A stretch of DNA of 64,000 bases from Palleronia aestuarii (GTDB taxonomy: Bacteria > Pseudomonadota > Alphaproteobacteria > Rhodobacterales > Rhodobacteraceae), in assembly GCF_003253995.1 (NCBI RefSeq), contig NZ_QKZL01000015.1, positions 25,966 to 89,965 on the forward strand, in the 5' to 3' direction. The notes beneath the pieces were generated by a model. That model searched no databases. It saw nothing but the letters and a program-made list of their open reading frames with translations, and had not been told where the DNA came from. Below, one piece after another: positions 8,217-16,215 of this stretch (its first letter is position 1; each line of letters starts with the position of its first letter). The position numbers and the translations under genes are program-made.

Positions 8217-8357
8217 ATGATCGACCGACGAAATGGCATGAGTTCCGACAACCGCGCCGCAACCGACGCTCTCCTGAATTGGGTTCCTCCCGTCCAAGCG
8301 GATGCCGCCGCGTGTCTCGCCGCAGTCAGACGATCGCGCAGCGCCGGTCAATCGTGA
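8217..8357 (+). CDS. Possible 46-aa small protein downstream of the histidine kinase
   Basis: ATG 8217 opens MIDRRNGMSSDNRAATDALL and continues NWVPPVQADAAACLAAVRR to a stop at 8357. The amino-acid composition is protein-like and it follows the kinase by 45 bases on the same strand. The ribosome site (AGGA) is 13 bases away, which is far. A small partner of the kinase is conceivable; I recognise no family. Confidence 0.35.
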   Translation: MIDRRNGMSSDNRAATDALLNWVPPVQADAAACLAAVRRSRSAGQS

Positions 8358-8387
8358 GTTCGGCTCGGGCACTTGGAGGCCTGAGCA

Positions 8388-8792
8388 TCAGGCCAGATCG
8401 ACATCAGCAGCTTCCGCGGCCGATACGAGCGCGCGATCCGCGGTCGCGAGAGCAACGCCGCGCTCATGAGCCAGGAGAAGATACGCTGCATCGTAGGCCG
8501 TGAGACGGTATCGCTCGGCAAGATCAATCAGGCGGGCATCGGCGAAGCCCCCGACATTCACCGTTTCAATGGGAAGACGACGGAGGCGCAGAAGGCTTGG
8601 CACAACCTCCGGAAGCGGTATTCGGCCTCGACGCGCGGCCACCAACAAGATGTTCCGCAATTCGTGCCAAAGAAGTTCCGGGGCCAATGCGCCTTCTGAC
8701 GCCACACGCCGCAGAACTGCGTCGGCCTTGTCCGAGCTTTCATCTGGTAGAACCCAAGCGGCGGCTACGGACGCATCGACGACAATCGCCAT
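8388..8792 (-). CDS. vapC: PIN-domain ribonuclease toxin (VapC type)
   Basis: 134 residues with the PIN fold: Asp6 in IVVDASVAAAWVLPDE, a Glu in LAPELLWHELRNILL, and the acidic C-terminal pair in LTAYDAAYLLLAHE and LATADRAL. These acidic residues bind magnesium for RNA cleavage, classically of tRNA. The start is preceded by AAGG. It sits 7 bases after the stop of the Phd-family antitoxin, giving a standard antitoxin-toxin operon on the minus strand. Confidence 0.88.
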   Translation of the reverse strand: MAIVVDASVAAAWVLPDESSDKADAVLRRVASEGALAPELLWHELRNILLVAARRGRIPLPEVVPSLLRLRRLPIETVNVGGFADARLIDLAERYRLTAYDAAYLLLAHERGVALATADRALVSAAEAADVDLA

Positions 8793-8799
8793 CAGAACC

Positions 8800-9039
8800 T
8801 TAGCGCCGACCGGCGTCGCGCCAGGAGATCAGCTCCTCGGAACTCGTCGTCGACAAGGCCGATCTGGCCATCAGAATGTCGGCAACAGCACTATCGGCAT
8901 CGCTATGGCGCTTCACCGAGATGAGGCGGGCAACGGGAGTGTCACCGCGGGCGATGGTGACTTCTTCGCCAGCCTCGACGAGCGCGATGAGTTCGGAGAG
9001 CCGCGTTTTGGCTTCGCCGGTTTTTATCACGAAGCTCAT
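8800..9039 (-). CDS. Phd/YefM-family antitoxin
   Basis: 79 residues from ATG 9039 (an upstream ATG at 9048 and a GTG/ATG at 9090 are in frame but would add a non-conserved extension). The core FVIKTGEAKTRLSELIALV then GEEVTIARGDTPVARLI is the Phd/VapB-type DNA-binding domain; the C-terminal tail wraps the toxin. It should neutralise the PIN toxin and repress the operon. The pair will act as a plasmid-addiction or stress module. Confidence 0.88.
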   Translation of the reverse strand: MSFVIKTGEAKTRLSELIALVEAGEEVTIARGDTPVARLISVKRHSDADSAVADILMARSALSTTSSEELISWRDAGRR

Positions 9040-9175
9040 CTCGATCATTCCGCGTTGGTTTATACCTCTACGCCTAGCCAATAAGCCCAATCCTATGCTT
9101 GGTCAAGTCTTGACCAAGAACGTCGTATAATTTGGTTTATGTTGTGTTGGCAATCTGATCCTAGCCTTATTCGTC

Positions 9176-9550
9176 CTATCGAGTTCTTGACGCCTTTTCT
9201 GTGCGACGGTCAGTAGCGAAGTCCTGCGCGGCGGCCTGCTGCTGGACCTGTTGGTACTCCTTTCGGCAGCGTCCGAGTTGGGCCTGCGCGGCGATACTTC
9301 CGAGCTTGCTTGAAATTGAACCCGCCCGACCTGGAACGATGGCGCCGATCAATCCCACGCCCTGGCTGGTGCCATTGTAATCTGCCTCGCAGCGGCGATC
9401 GTGGTCGGCAAGGGTACGTCGCACCTGCTCCTCGCTGGTGGATATTGGAGCCTTCACAACCTTTGCCGAGCTTGACGGCAAGGCAGTCGCGGATGTTTCG
9501 GCGCATCCTCCGATACAGGCCACGGCGATGATGGCAGACAATGGTTTCAC
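9176..9550 (-). CDS. Small lipoprotein of unknown function
   Basis: 124 residues from GTG 9550, chosen for the upstream AAAAGAGG at good spacing; longer frames back to 9652 lack one. The N-terminus is a lipoprotein signal (KPLSAIIAVACIGGC, lipobox IGGC). The mature part is Ala/Ser-rich with a conserved-looking DHDRRCEADYNGTSQGVGLI and a Gln-rich helix (EYQQVQQQAAAQ). No family recognised; likely outer-membrane or periplasmic. It stands alone, downstream of the DUF2382 operon. Confidence 0.7.
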   Translation of the reverse strand: MKPLSAIIAVACIGGCAETSATALPSSSAKVVKAPISTSEEQVRRTLADHDRRCEADYNGTSQGVGLIGAIVPGRAGSISSKLGSIAAQAQLGRCRKEYQQVQQQAAAQDFATDRRTEKASRTR

Positions 9551-9841
9551 GGCTGAGCCTCTTTTCCGGAGAATGCTGCAGGGGAGCTCGTTCACAGGTC
9601 TGAGCCTCGATGCCGACGCAAGCCGGATCCAAGAGGGCCGGATCCGAGACAAGCCATGGAGAGCTCAGTCCGGATGTCGTCCAGTCTTCCAAGTCCAAGT
9701 TCGCTTCAATCAGGTGCCGATCCGGGACTTGACGGCGTTGCCGATAAGATCAGCCCGGATCGTCTCGGAAGTCGGTCAGTCGTCGTCCGGCAGGTCTTCT
9801 CCGGCCGGAAGAAACCGGAGAAGGACCGGGTCAGGGGAGCT

Positions 9842-10717
9842 TTACCGGGTCGGTTCGGTCCGGTCGGTTCGATCGTCCTCAATCTCGACTTCCGTATGCC
9901 GCACCGTATCGCTGACGGTCTCGGTGTGCTCTTCGACATCCTTGTTCAGCGTGATCTCTTCGACCACGCGGGCCTCCTTCGAGACGACCGCGACCTCGTC
10001 CGTCTCCGTGGCCTCGAGGGTTTGCTCGGCGAACGCGGCTTCGCCGTCGCTCAGGGCGCGGTCGACGGGCCGTCGTTCGACGTGGACGTTCTCCTCGCGA
10101 AGCGAAACCTGCTCTTCGACCGGTGTCTCGACGATATAAGAGCGGACACGGACGCGCCCGTGATCCATCTGCCGCTTGCCGACGCGCAGCTTCTCCTCGA
10201 CGACGTCGATCGTTCCGTCGACCATCTCGCCGGAAGCGCCATCCGGCCGGTACGCAGTTTCACCGGCGATTTCGTCCGACATCAGCGGGGTTTCAGCGCC
10301 GCCTGTCGCCATGGCGGGCTGCTCGTAACCGGTCTGGCGACCCTCCCAGCCCTCGGAGCGCCAGCTCTCCTCGCGGGCATCCATGTCGACCGTGCCCTCG
10401 TCGTCGAGGATGTCGAGGATCCGGTCGCGGTTCGCGTCCGTGGTGTTGAGAGAGACGAGGTAGCCGCCGCGGGACAGGCCCTCGGCATAGGCGTGGCGGT
10501 CCTCGTCGGGCATGAAGAAGTCGCCAAGGGCCTCGAAGAAGCCCTTGTCCTCCTTGTAGGACGTCTCCTTCGCGGTATCGTCTCCGGCGACGACACGGAT
10601 ATCGCTGCGCGAGACCCCTTCGGCGACGATGCGCTCGACGGCCGCGTCGGCATCGCTCTGGCTGTCGAAGAAGGCGGTGACGTATTGATCATGTTGCGTG
10701 GCATTGTAGTCGGACAT
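9842..10717 (-). CDS. DUF2382 (YsnF/AvaK-type) stress-response protein
   Basis: 291 residues. Residues about 8-110 form a domain seen in general-stress proteins (TAFFDSQSDADAAVERI, SRSDIRVVAGDD, GFFEALGDFFMPDEDR). Residues about 165-285 are the DUF2382 domain, with repeated VVEEKLRVGKRQMDHGRVRV and VSLREENVHVERRPVDR strands. Very acidic, no signal peptide. Family members are induced by stress in many bacteria; no enzymatic role is known. Last gene of a minus-strand operon, 25 bases after the second DUF2382 gene. Confidence 0.82.
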   Translation of the reverse strand: MSDYNATQHDQYVTAFFDSQSDADAAVERIVAEGVSRSDIRVVAGDDTAKETSYKEDKGFFEALGDFFMPDEDRHAYAEGLSRGGYLVSLNTTDANRDRILDILDDEGTVDMDAREESWRSEGWEGRQTGYEQPAMATGGAETPLMSDEIAGETAYRPDGASGEMVDGTIDVVEEKLRVGKRQMDHGRVRVRSYIVETPVEEQVSLREENVHVERRPVDRALSDGEAAFAEQTLEATETDEVAVVSKEARVVEEITLNKDVEEHTETVSDTVRHTEVEIEDDRTDRTEPTR

Positions 10718-10742
10718 TCTGTCCTCCGGGGCTGCGAGCGTG

Positions 10743-11147
10743 TCAGTCTTCCGACGTCGATCGCTCGATGGTTGCGACCTGCCTGCGCAGGGTCACGGGG
10801 ATTTCGACCTCATCGGTCGTTTCGTACTGCGTGATGTGCAGTTCTTCCTTCAGCACGATCCGCGTCTCGGTCACGACGACCTCCTCGTAGATCGGGATGA
10901 TCGTCACGGCGCCTTCGGTGCGGGCGACCGCCGGCGCCTCGCCGGGCTCCAGCATCCGGTCTATGGGCACCCGCTCCATCTCGACGCGCGTCCCGTGCAA
11001 TTCCCGGCGCAGAACCTCGTCGCGGAGTTCCGTCTGGGTGGCGACCCGGACCCGGCCGGTAATGACCTTGCGAATCTCGAGGCTCGCCGTCTCCTCGACC
11101 AGCTCGATGCTCGCGCGTGGATCGGAGGCGATATCATCGGACGTCAT
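10743..11147 (-). CDS. Short DUF2382-domain protein
   Basis: 134 residues and almost entirely one DUF2382 domain: LEIRKVITGRVRVATQTELR, HGTRVEMERVPIDR, IPIYEEVVVTETRIVLKEEL. It is a stand-alone version of the C-terminal domain of the next gene, so the two probably act in one complex or regulate one another. Gaps of 25 bases on either side indicate a single transcript with the membrane protein upstream. Confidence 0.8.
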   Translation of the reverse strand: MTSDDIASDPRASIELVEETASLEIRKVITGRVRVATQTELRDEVLRRELHGTRVEMERVPIDRMLEPGEAPAVARTEGAVTIIPIYEEVVVTETRIVLKEELHITQYETTDEVEIPVTLRRQVATIERSTSED

Positions 11148-11172
11148 TGCGAGTCTCCACCGAACCCTGCGG

Positions 11173-12087
11173 TCAAACCACCCGGTGCCGGGTAATCGTC
11201 GGATCGACAGCGCCCATGCGGCCGCCGAACCACGCGGCCACGGCGCCGAGGATCAGGCCCAAGGCGCCCAGAAGCGCGCTGGTCGAGACCGCCGCGGATG
11301 CGGTGTCAGCGGTCTGCTTGGCCTGTTCGACGGTCTCCGTGTACTGCGCCTGGAACTGGTCGAACTGCGCCTGCGCTTCCTGCTGCGGGATTCCCTGGGC
11401 TTCGGCGATCGCCCGGACCGCTTGGGCCTCGGCCTGCTCGGCGCCTTCCGCATCGCCGGTGAGCGCACTGCGGACCGAAGCGATGGCCGCGTCGCGCATT
11501 GCCGCGGGATCCGCATCCTCGGGGATCGCCGACTGGAAGGTCTGTTCGATTGCCGAGAACGGATTGGGACCGGCCGCCTCGACCGCGGTGCCCGCCGCGC
11601 CGGCGACATTGCCGACGGCGCTCGTCAGGGTGCTGTAGGCGCCACCCACGATGCCGCCGATGCTGGAACTCACCAGGTAGACGACGACAAGTGTCGCCAA
11701 GGCCCAGGAGGTGAGCCCGTGCCAGCTCGCCGTCGACTCCTTGGCCTTACCCGAAAGGCGGCCTGCCGTGAAGCCACCGGCCAGGGCACCGAGGATGCCC
11801 GAGATTGCGAACCAGATGCCCGCGCCGATGGAGAAGCCCGCGACGCCCGGATTGTCGCCGGTGCCGGGATCGAGTGTCGCTGCGCCGATGCCGACGCCGA
11901 TCATGTTGATGATCACCTGCGCCACGAGACCCACCACGACGCCGGCGAACACGGCGCCCCAAGAGACATTGTTGATCATGATCGAGCGCGCGTCCTCGGC
12001 CGGCGTCACCGGGCTCGTATGGGGCGCATCTCTGTCACCGCGCTGGCGGGGCGTGTCGCCGGTGGATTCGTAGAAAGTGTCGGTCAT
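11173..12087 (-). CDS. Multi-pass membrane protein (annotated PhnA-like in related genomes)
   Basis: 304 residues. A soluble N-terminus of about 38 residues is followed by Gly/Ala-rich membrane helices at about 42-70, 85-110 and 120-150. A soluble acidic helical region rich in Ala and Gln follows (about 165-265), then a last helix (LLGALGLILGAVAAWFGGRM). The glycine-zipper pattern suggests tight helix packing. Databases often call such proteins PhnA-like without functional support. It overlaps the preceding small gene by four bases (ATGA), so the two are translationally coupled. Probably an envelope-stress protein given its DUF2382 neighbours. Confidence 0.72.
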   Translation of the reverse strand: MTDTFYESTGDTPRQRGDRDAPHTSPVTPAEDARSIMINNVSWGAVFAGVVVGLVAQVIINMIGVGIGAATLDPGTGDNPGVAGFSIGAGIWFAISGILGALAGGFTAGRLSGKAKESTASWHGLTSWALATLVVVYLVSSSIGGIVGGAYSTLTSAVGNVAGAAGTAVEAAGPNPFSAIEQTFQSAIPEDADPAAMRDAAIASVRSALTGDAEGAEQAEAQAVRAIAEAQGIPQQEAQAQFDQFQAQYTETVEQAKQTADTASAAVSTSALLGALGLILGAVAAWFGGRMGAVDPTITRHRVV

Positions 12088-12242
12088 GTCATTTTCTTTC
12101 CCGGCCTCTGCCGTTTCGTGCCGACGGGCTTGTGAGCTTCGACCTCGGAGGTCTGTGCCGGGTCTTTGGCGAATTTTGCGATGGCGCTACGGATGGCGTC
12201 CGTGGCCGTCTCCAGGGCGGTGTCCTTGCTAGCCTTCGGCAC
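12084..12242 (-). CDS. 52-aa basic small protein, first gene of the DUF2382 operon
   Basis: GTG 12242 follows AGAGGAGG at ideal spacing and encodes MPKASKDTALETATDAIRS then AIAKFAKDPAQTSEVEAHK, ending in a Lys/Arg tail KRQRPGKK. Its stop overlaps the next start in an ATGA. The predicted helix and basic tail suggest a nucleic-acid or protein-binding peptide. No family recognised. It is easily missed because the start is GTG. Confidence 0.65.
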   Translation of the reverse strand: MPKASKDTALETATDAIRSAIAKFAKDPAQTSEVEAHKPVGTKRQRPGKKMT

Positions 12243-12377
12243 GATGGCCTCCTCTGCGCGCCGGGTTCTCCGGCGGCGATTGCGCGGCTGCGGCGAATGG
12301 ACGCCCGACCTGTTAATGAATTTGCGATCTTCGCGGAGCGTTCCAAGGCAGGAACCAGCTAGCGGAACTGGCAGGTT

Positions 12378-13889
12378 CTAACCTTTTTTGCCGCCGGATG
12401 CTTTGGGTGTCCGCTTCCCATGAACGATCCCGCAGTCGCGGGCCCAAGCGATCGCGGCCGCACGTCGTTTGACGCCGATCTTGCGGTAGAGGGAGGTCAG
12501 GTGATTGCGGATGGTGTGTGGCGACAGGCAAAGCGTCGCCGCCATCTCCGCGTCCGATTGGCCCTCGCAAACGAGGTCGAGAACGTCCCGTTCGCGGTTC
12601 GTGAGCGATGCTGTCTCGGCGCTGGGGATGTTACGTCTCGATGTCTGCCTCAGCGTCCCGAGTTTCTCGACGATCCCGCGGCTGAACCAGGACGTGTCCG
12701 CCATCACCGCTTCGATCGCGGCGACGAGCTCGGCCTCGGTGCGCTTCTGCTCGCCGATGTCCTGGATCACCAGCAATACGCAAGACTGGTCGTTCAGGGT
12801 GATCGTGTCCGCCGCGATCAGGCAATCGACCGGCGCGCCGTCCGCCGTCGAAAGACCGACGTCGAGCCCAACGATATTTCCGTCGGCCTTCAGGGCGTCG
12901 AGCATGGTCTTCTGGGTGTCGGCCTCGGCCCACAGCTTCAGATCACGCGGGTTGCGGGCGATGACCTGTTCCTCGGCATAGCCCGTCAAGCGCGCGAAGG
13001 CGGCATTCACGTTGAGGAAGTCGAGCCGGTCGAAATTGCAGATTGCCAGAGCCACGGGGGACAGATCGAACGCCTTCGAGAAACGTTCCTCGCTGTGCCG
13101 ACTGGCACGTTCCGCCCGGTTTCTCGGGTCGAGATCGACGAAGGTGAAGAGCATGCAGGGCTCGTCCGAGACCTCGATGGGCTGCCCGGCGACGATCACC
13201 GATTTGCGGCGCCCATCCGGCAGCGTCAGCGTGGCTTCTCTCTGGGGAATGGTGCGCCCCTCCCTCAGGCAGTTCAAGGCCGTCTCCCGGTCGCCGCGAT
13301 CCGCCAGGATGTCGAAGGCATAGATCGACTGGCCGACGAGGTCCTCGTTCCGGCATCCGGTCAATTCCAGAAAGCCGCGATTGACCCGCACGAAGCAAAG
13401 ATCGGCCAGACGGCAGATGATGGCTGGGGCCGGATTGGCGTTGAATGCACTCTCGAAACGACCTTCCGCCTCGAAGCGCGCCGTTTCGTCCCGCAGGACC
13501 AGGACGAGGTAGTCCGGTACATTCTCTTTGTCGGTGATGACGAAGCAGCGGATCGTCTGCGTCCACTCGGTCTCGGGCGCATCAGCCGGCGAAACCTCGA
13601 CCGTGATCTCTCCGGATGCCTCGCCGGCGATCACCTTCTCGACCGGGAACGTCCCTTCCTTGATCGGGTGGTTGTTGCGATAAGTCAGTCGGAAACGCTC
13701 GCGGTACTCGGACATGTCCTTTCCCAGGTCCGTCAAGGCCTCGACGCCGTGCATGGCGAGTGCGGCCTCGTTGGCCCAAAGAATTGTCTCGTCGAGATCG
13801 ACGAGGACGATCCCTTCCCCCAACCCGGAGATCAGCTGCTGCAGCTGTCCGTGATCCCTCGCGGCGCGCGGCGCTTTGGTCTTTGCCAT
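12378..13889 (-). CDS. Triple-PAS transcriptional regulator with LuxR helix-turn-helix
   Basis: 503 residues from ATG 13889 (the frame runs to 14012, but the extra 41 residues look non-coding). Three PAS units at about 17-130, 140-250 and 265-375 (GIVLVDLDETILWANEAAL, ICRLADLCFVRVNRGFLEL, ICNFDRLDFLNVNAAFARL) precede a LuxR/FixJ-type HTH at about 430-495: LTNRERDVLDLVCEGQSDAE then LSPHTIRNHLTSLYRKIGV. It has no receiver domain, so it probably senses a ligand, redox state or light through PAS. It lies just upstream of the stress operon on the same strand, its most likely target. Confidence 0.85.
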   Translation of the reverse strand: MAKTKAPRAARDHGQLQQLISGLGEGIVLVDLDETILWANEAALAMHGVEALTDLGKDMSEYRERFRLTYRNNHPIKEGTFPVEKVIAGEASGEITVEVSPADAPETEWTQTIRCFVITDKENVPDYLVLVLRDETARFEAEGRFESAFNANPAPAIICRLADLCFVRVNRGFLELTGCRNEDLVGQSIYAFDILADRGDRETALNCLREGRTIPQREATLTLPDGRRKSVIVAGQPIEVSDEPCMLFTFVDLDPRNRAERASRHSEERFSKAFDLSPVALAICNFDRLDFLNVNAAFARLTGYAEEQVIARNPRDLKLWAEADTQKTMLDALKADGNIVGLDVGLSTADGAPVDCLIAADTITLNDQSCVLLVIQDIGEQKRTEAELVAAIEAVMADTSWFSRGIVEKLGTLRQTSRRNIPSAETASLTNRERDVLDLVCEGQSDAEMAATLCLSPHTIRNHLTSLYRKIGVKRRAAAIAWARDCGIVHGKRTPKASGGKKG

Positions 13890-14145
13890 GGTGCGTAGCC
13901 TGCCTTGGATGCTTGGGGCGCGACGACATCGCCGCGCCAGGGACCGATCCTGGCATCGAGATAGCGCGAACCAGGCCGCAGGCGCGCAATCGAGATGGAC
14001 ATTGCCGACCATAACGGTACGGAGCGGAAGTGGCAGGATACTCAGCAGCTATTCTGGGCAGACGCGGTTCGGCCGTTCCCGCCCGGATGGATGTCATCGC
14101 GACATCCGCATGTAAATAGTCCCTCTTCTCGACAGGATCCCGCCT

Positions 14146-14320
14146 TGAGAGCCAACGCCCAGGAGGCGGCCCCGGAGACCCTCGACCAGGCCGTCGATGT
14201 CGATCCGTCCTTCATGCTGTCGAAGCTCGAGGGCTTGATCGTCGGCTTCCAGAACTATTGCCCAACATCGCCGTCGCCCTGATCGTCATCGCGCTCTTCT
14301 ACGCGATCGGCTGGCGTTGA
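14146..14320 (+). pseudogene. Remnant of an MscS-family mechanosensitive channel
   Basis: The first part reads APETLDQAVDVDPSFMLSKL then EGLIVGFQNY. The frame then shifts by one near 14254, and the continuation is ELLPNIAVALIVIALFYAIG followed by WR and a stop. That order (short cytoplasmic helix, GF--LLPN, then TM1) is the start of small MscS channels. Only about 50 residues remain, so the gene is broken twice: by a frameshift and by truncation 86 bp before the transposon end. Confidence 0.6.
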
Positions 14321-14405
14321 TCTGAGCCACCGGACCGCCAATCCCGTACGGGCAACATCGAACAGTTTCCGAGCAGCGAGTGAGGCGCCCGGCAAAAGGG
14401 TGTCT

Positions 14406-14443
14406 GGGGTCGTTTGCAGGAGAGTGCGAAATCCTACGCTAAG
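14406..14443 (+). repeat. Left terminal inverted repeat of the Tn3-family transposon
   Basis: 38 bp, starting GGGGTCGTTTGC and ending CCTACGCTAAG. It matches the right repeat at 36 of 38 positions, and similarity continues for about a dozen bases inward (CCGAGGCGG). Confidence 0.85.
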
Positions 14444-14643
14444 CCGAGGCGGTCGTTCGGGTAGAGCGCGCGAGCGGCCGGAGAGAGCCCACTTCTTTGG
14501 TTGCTGCGGTCGACGTGAATGACCGAAGCGACTTTAGCAGCCTCTGCGTTCCGGTTGCAGGCGATAGCTAAGGCAACCACACAACGCTATGAATGAGCAT
14601 GGATAGACGCGGATACTCAAACCATGTGGCCTGACTTGCCGGG

Positions 14644-15141
14644 ATGAGCCGACGGCGGCATATCGAGCGGCTTCTGCCGGAGCTGAAGGCCTATGCCTAC
14701 GCGATCAGTGATCGGCGCGAGGACGGGGACGACCTCGTGCAGGACGCCGTGGCAAGGGCTCTGCGCGCGGAGGCGCCGCCCCGGCGTCTCGGCGAGTTCA
14801 AGCCCTGGATGTTCAGGACGATTCGCAATCTGAACACCGACGAATTGCGCAAGCGCCGCGTCCGCAGGGAATATCTTGCGCGCGAGACACGTCTGTCCGG
14901 TGAGACATCCGATGATCCGAAACACGAGCGGGACATGCACGTCCGCGCGGCTTTTGCGACCTTATCGAGCGAGATGCAGGAAATATTGACCCTGATCGAC
15001 ATTCTAGGCCTCAAGTACGACGAGGCGGCGTGCGTCATCGACGTGCCGCGTGGAACGGTGATGAGCCGGATCAGTCGCGCACGACGCGCGCTTCGCGACC
15101 GGATCATCGGCGGCGATAGCGATAAACGGAGCACTTCGTGA
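14644..15141 (+). CDS. ECF-type RNA polymerase sigma factor
   Basis: 165 residues with sigma region 2 (RLLPELKAYAYAISDRREDG, DDLVQDAVARAL, PWMFRTIRNLNTDELRKRR) and region 4 (LSSEMQEILTLIDILGLKYD, VPRGTVMSRISRARRAL). Its stop overlaps the start of the anti-sigma gene in a GTGA. It should direct RNA polymerase to a small set of promoters under control of that partner. A common GGGAAT-N17-CGTC pattern occurs before three cargo transcription units but not before this gene, so strict autoregulation is not evident. From memory, sulfite dehydrogenase genes of Sinorhizobium are also linked to an ECF factor. Confidence 0.9.
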   Translation: MSRRRHIERLLPELKAYAYAISDRREDGDDLVQDAVARALRAEAPPRRLGEFKPWMFRTIRNLNTDELRKRRVRREYLARETRLSGETSDDPKHERDMHVRAAFATLSSEMQEILTLIDILGLKYDEAACVIDVPRGTVMSRISRARRALRDRIIGGDSDKRSTS

Positions 15142-15830
15142 CTGATCCCTGCGACGTGGACTGGGAGACCCTGAACGCTTATCTCGACGGCGAGCTTCGG
15201 GGGGCCGAACGCCGCGCCTTTGCCAGGCGGCTGGCCCGTGAACCGGACCTGGCCGCCGCCGCGGCAGAGCTGCAAGCCCAATCCGAAAGCCTGGCGCGGA
15301 TGCGTCCCTTCGCCGATGCGGGATCGACCGTCCGGGTGCGTCCCGTCGCCTGGGGCGGAGCGATCGCGGCCACCCTGGCCATAGTCGCATTTCTCGCGAT
15401 GCCCGGGGCGGACCGAACGGACTTGACCTCGATCCACGAGACCTTCCTCAAGCAAAGCTTTCCGACCTCGGATGACGCCCTCGCCGAAGCAGGCCTCAGC
15501 GGGGGCGGTCCACTTCCCGACTTGTCCCCGGCCGGATTGGCACTCGTGGCCGTGCGCGAGGTCGAGGGTGGCATCGCCGGCCACTACGCCGGACGCAACG
15601 CCTGCCGTCTGACGCTTCTGAGGCTGGAGGACGGGACTGCGGATGGCCCCGATGCGCCGGATCTTTGGGCCGTCGGCGGACAGCGCTACGCGATCCTGGC
15701 CGAGGGGATGAAACCCGACCGCCTCGCGGCGATCGAGACTTTTCTCAAGGCCGTAACCGATCCAAGTGATGGAAACGTTGACCGATTGGCCTTCTCGCGT
15801 CAGGTCTCGGAGACCGAGACCTGCGCCTGA
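15138..15830 (+). CDS. Membrane-spanning anti-sigma factor
   Basis: 230 residues from GTG 15138. The N-terminal 60 residues (WETLNAYLDGELRGAERRAF then ARRLAREPDLAAAAAELQA) are the helical anti-sigma domain of the kind that holds an ECF factor; there is no HxxxCxxC zinc motif. One membrane helix (about 70-88, GGAIAATLAIVAFLAMPG) leads to a periplasmic domain of about 140 residues, which would sense the signal outside the cytoplasm. Overlap with the sigma gene and this topology make it the cognate inhibitor. The signal is plausibly sulfite or a related sulfur compound, by context only. Confidence 0.85.
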   Translation: MTDPCDVDWETLNAYLDGELRGAERRAFARRLAREPDLAAAAAELQAQSESLARMRPFADAGSTVRVRPVAWGGAIAATLAIVAFLAMPGADRTDLTSIHETFLKQSFPTSDDALAEAGLSGGGPLPDLSPAGLALVAVREVEGGIAGHYAGRNACRLTLLRLEDGTADGPDAPDLWAVGGQRYAILAEGMKPDRLAAIETFLKAVTDPSDGNVDRLAFSRQVSETETCA

Positions 15831-15842
15831 CGGGCGGTGGGT

Positions 15843-16205
15843 TCAGCCCCCGCTGCCCGCGACTTCTGCGACGTAGGTCGAGACCGTCTCGATTTCTTCC
15901 TCGCTCAAGGTGCCCTCGAAGGCGGGCATGACCCCCACTCCGCTCGTGACGGCCGCACGAACTTGGTCCACGCTGGGCTGTAGCTCGTCCAGGTTCGGCC
16001 CCACCTTCCCCTCGGCGTCCGCGTCGGCGAGGACATGGCAAAGCGCGCATTGGGGCTGCGCGGCTTTGGTGAAGATCGTCCGGCCGGCCTCGGGATCGGC
16101 CTCCTGCGCGGCGAGCGGTACCGCAAGAAAGGCAAGGAGAACGGCCGAAAGACCTGTCGGACTTCCGTGGGAGGTCAATCGGAGTCCCGTAGGGGTGATT
16201 TTCAT
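15843..16205 (-). CDS. sorB: Periplasmic c-type cytochrome, electron acceptor subunit of sulfite dehydrogenase
   Basis: 120 residues with a signal peptide (TGLSAVLLAFLAVPLAAQ) and one haem site CALCH near residue 55; the Met of GVMPAFEG is the likely second axial ligand. Class I small cytochrome. It starts 10 bases after the stop of the sulfite dehydrogenase gene and is therefore in the same transcript, as in SorA-SorB and SorT-SorU pairs. It would pass electrons to the respiratory chain. The gene symbol is by analogy. Confidence 0.82.
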   Translation of the reverse strand: MKITPTGLRLTSHGSPTGLSAVLLAFLAVPLAAQEADPEAGRTIFTKAAQPQCALCHVLADADAEGKVGPNLDELQPSVDQVRAAVTSGVGVMPAFEGTLSEEEIETVSTYVAEVAGSGG

Positions 16206-16215
16206 CGTCTCTTCC

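Noticed and set aside
12420..13898. 492-residue plus-strand frame opposite the PAS-LuxR gene
   Set aside because: The minus strand has three PAS domains and a LuxR HTH; the plus-strand translation has typical shadow composition.
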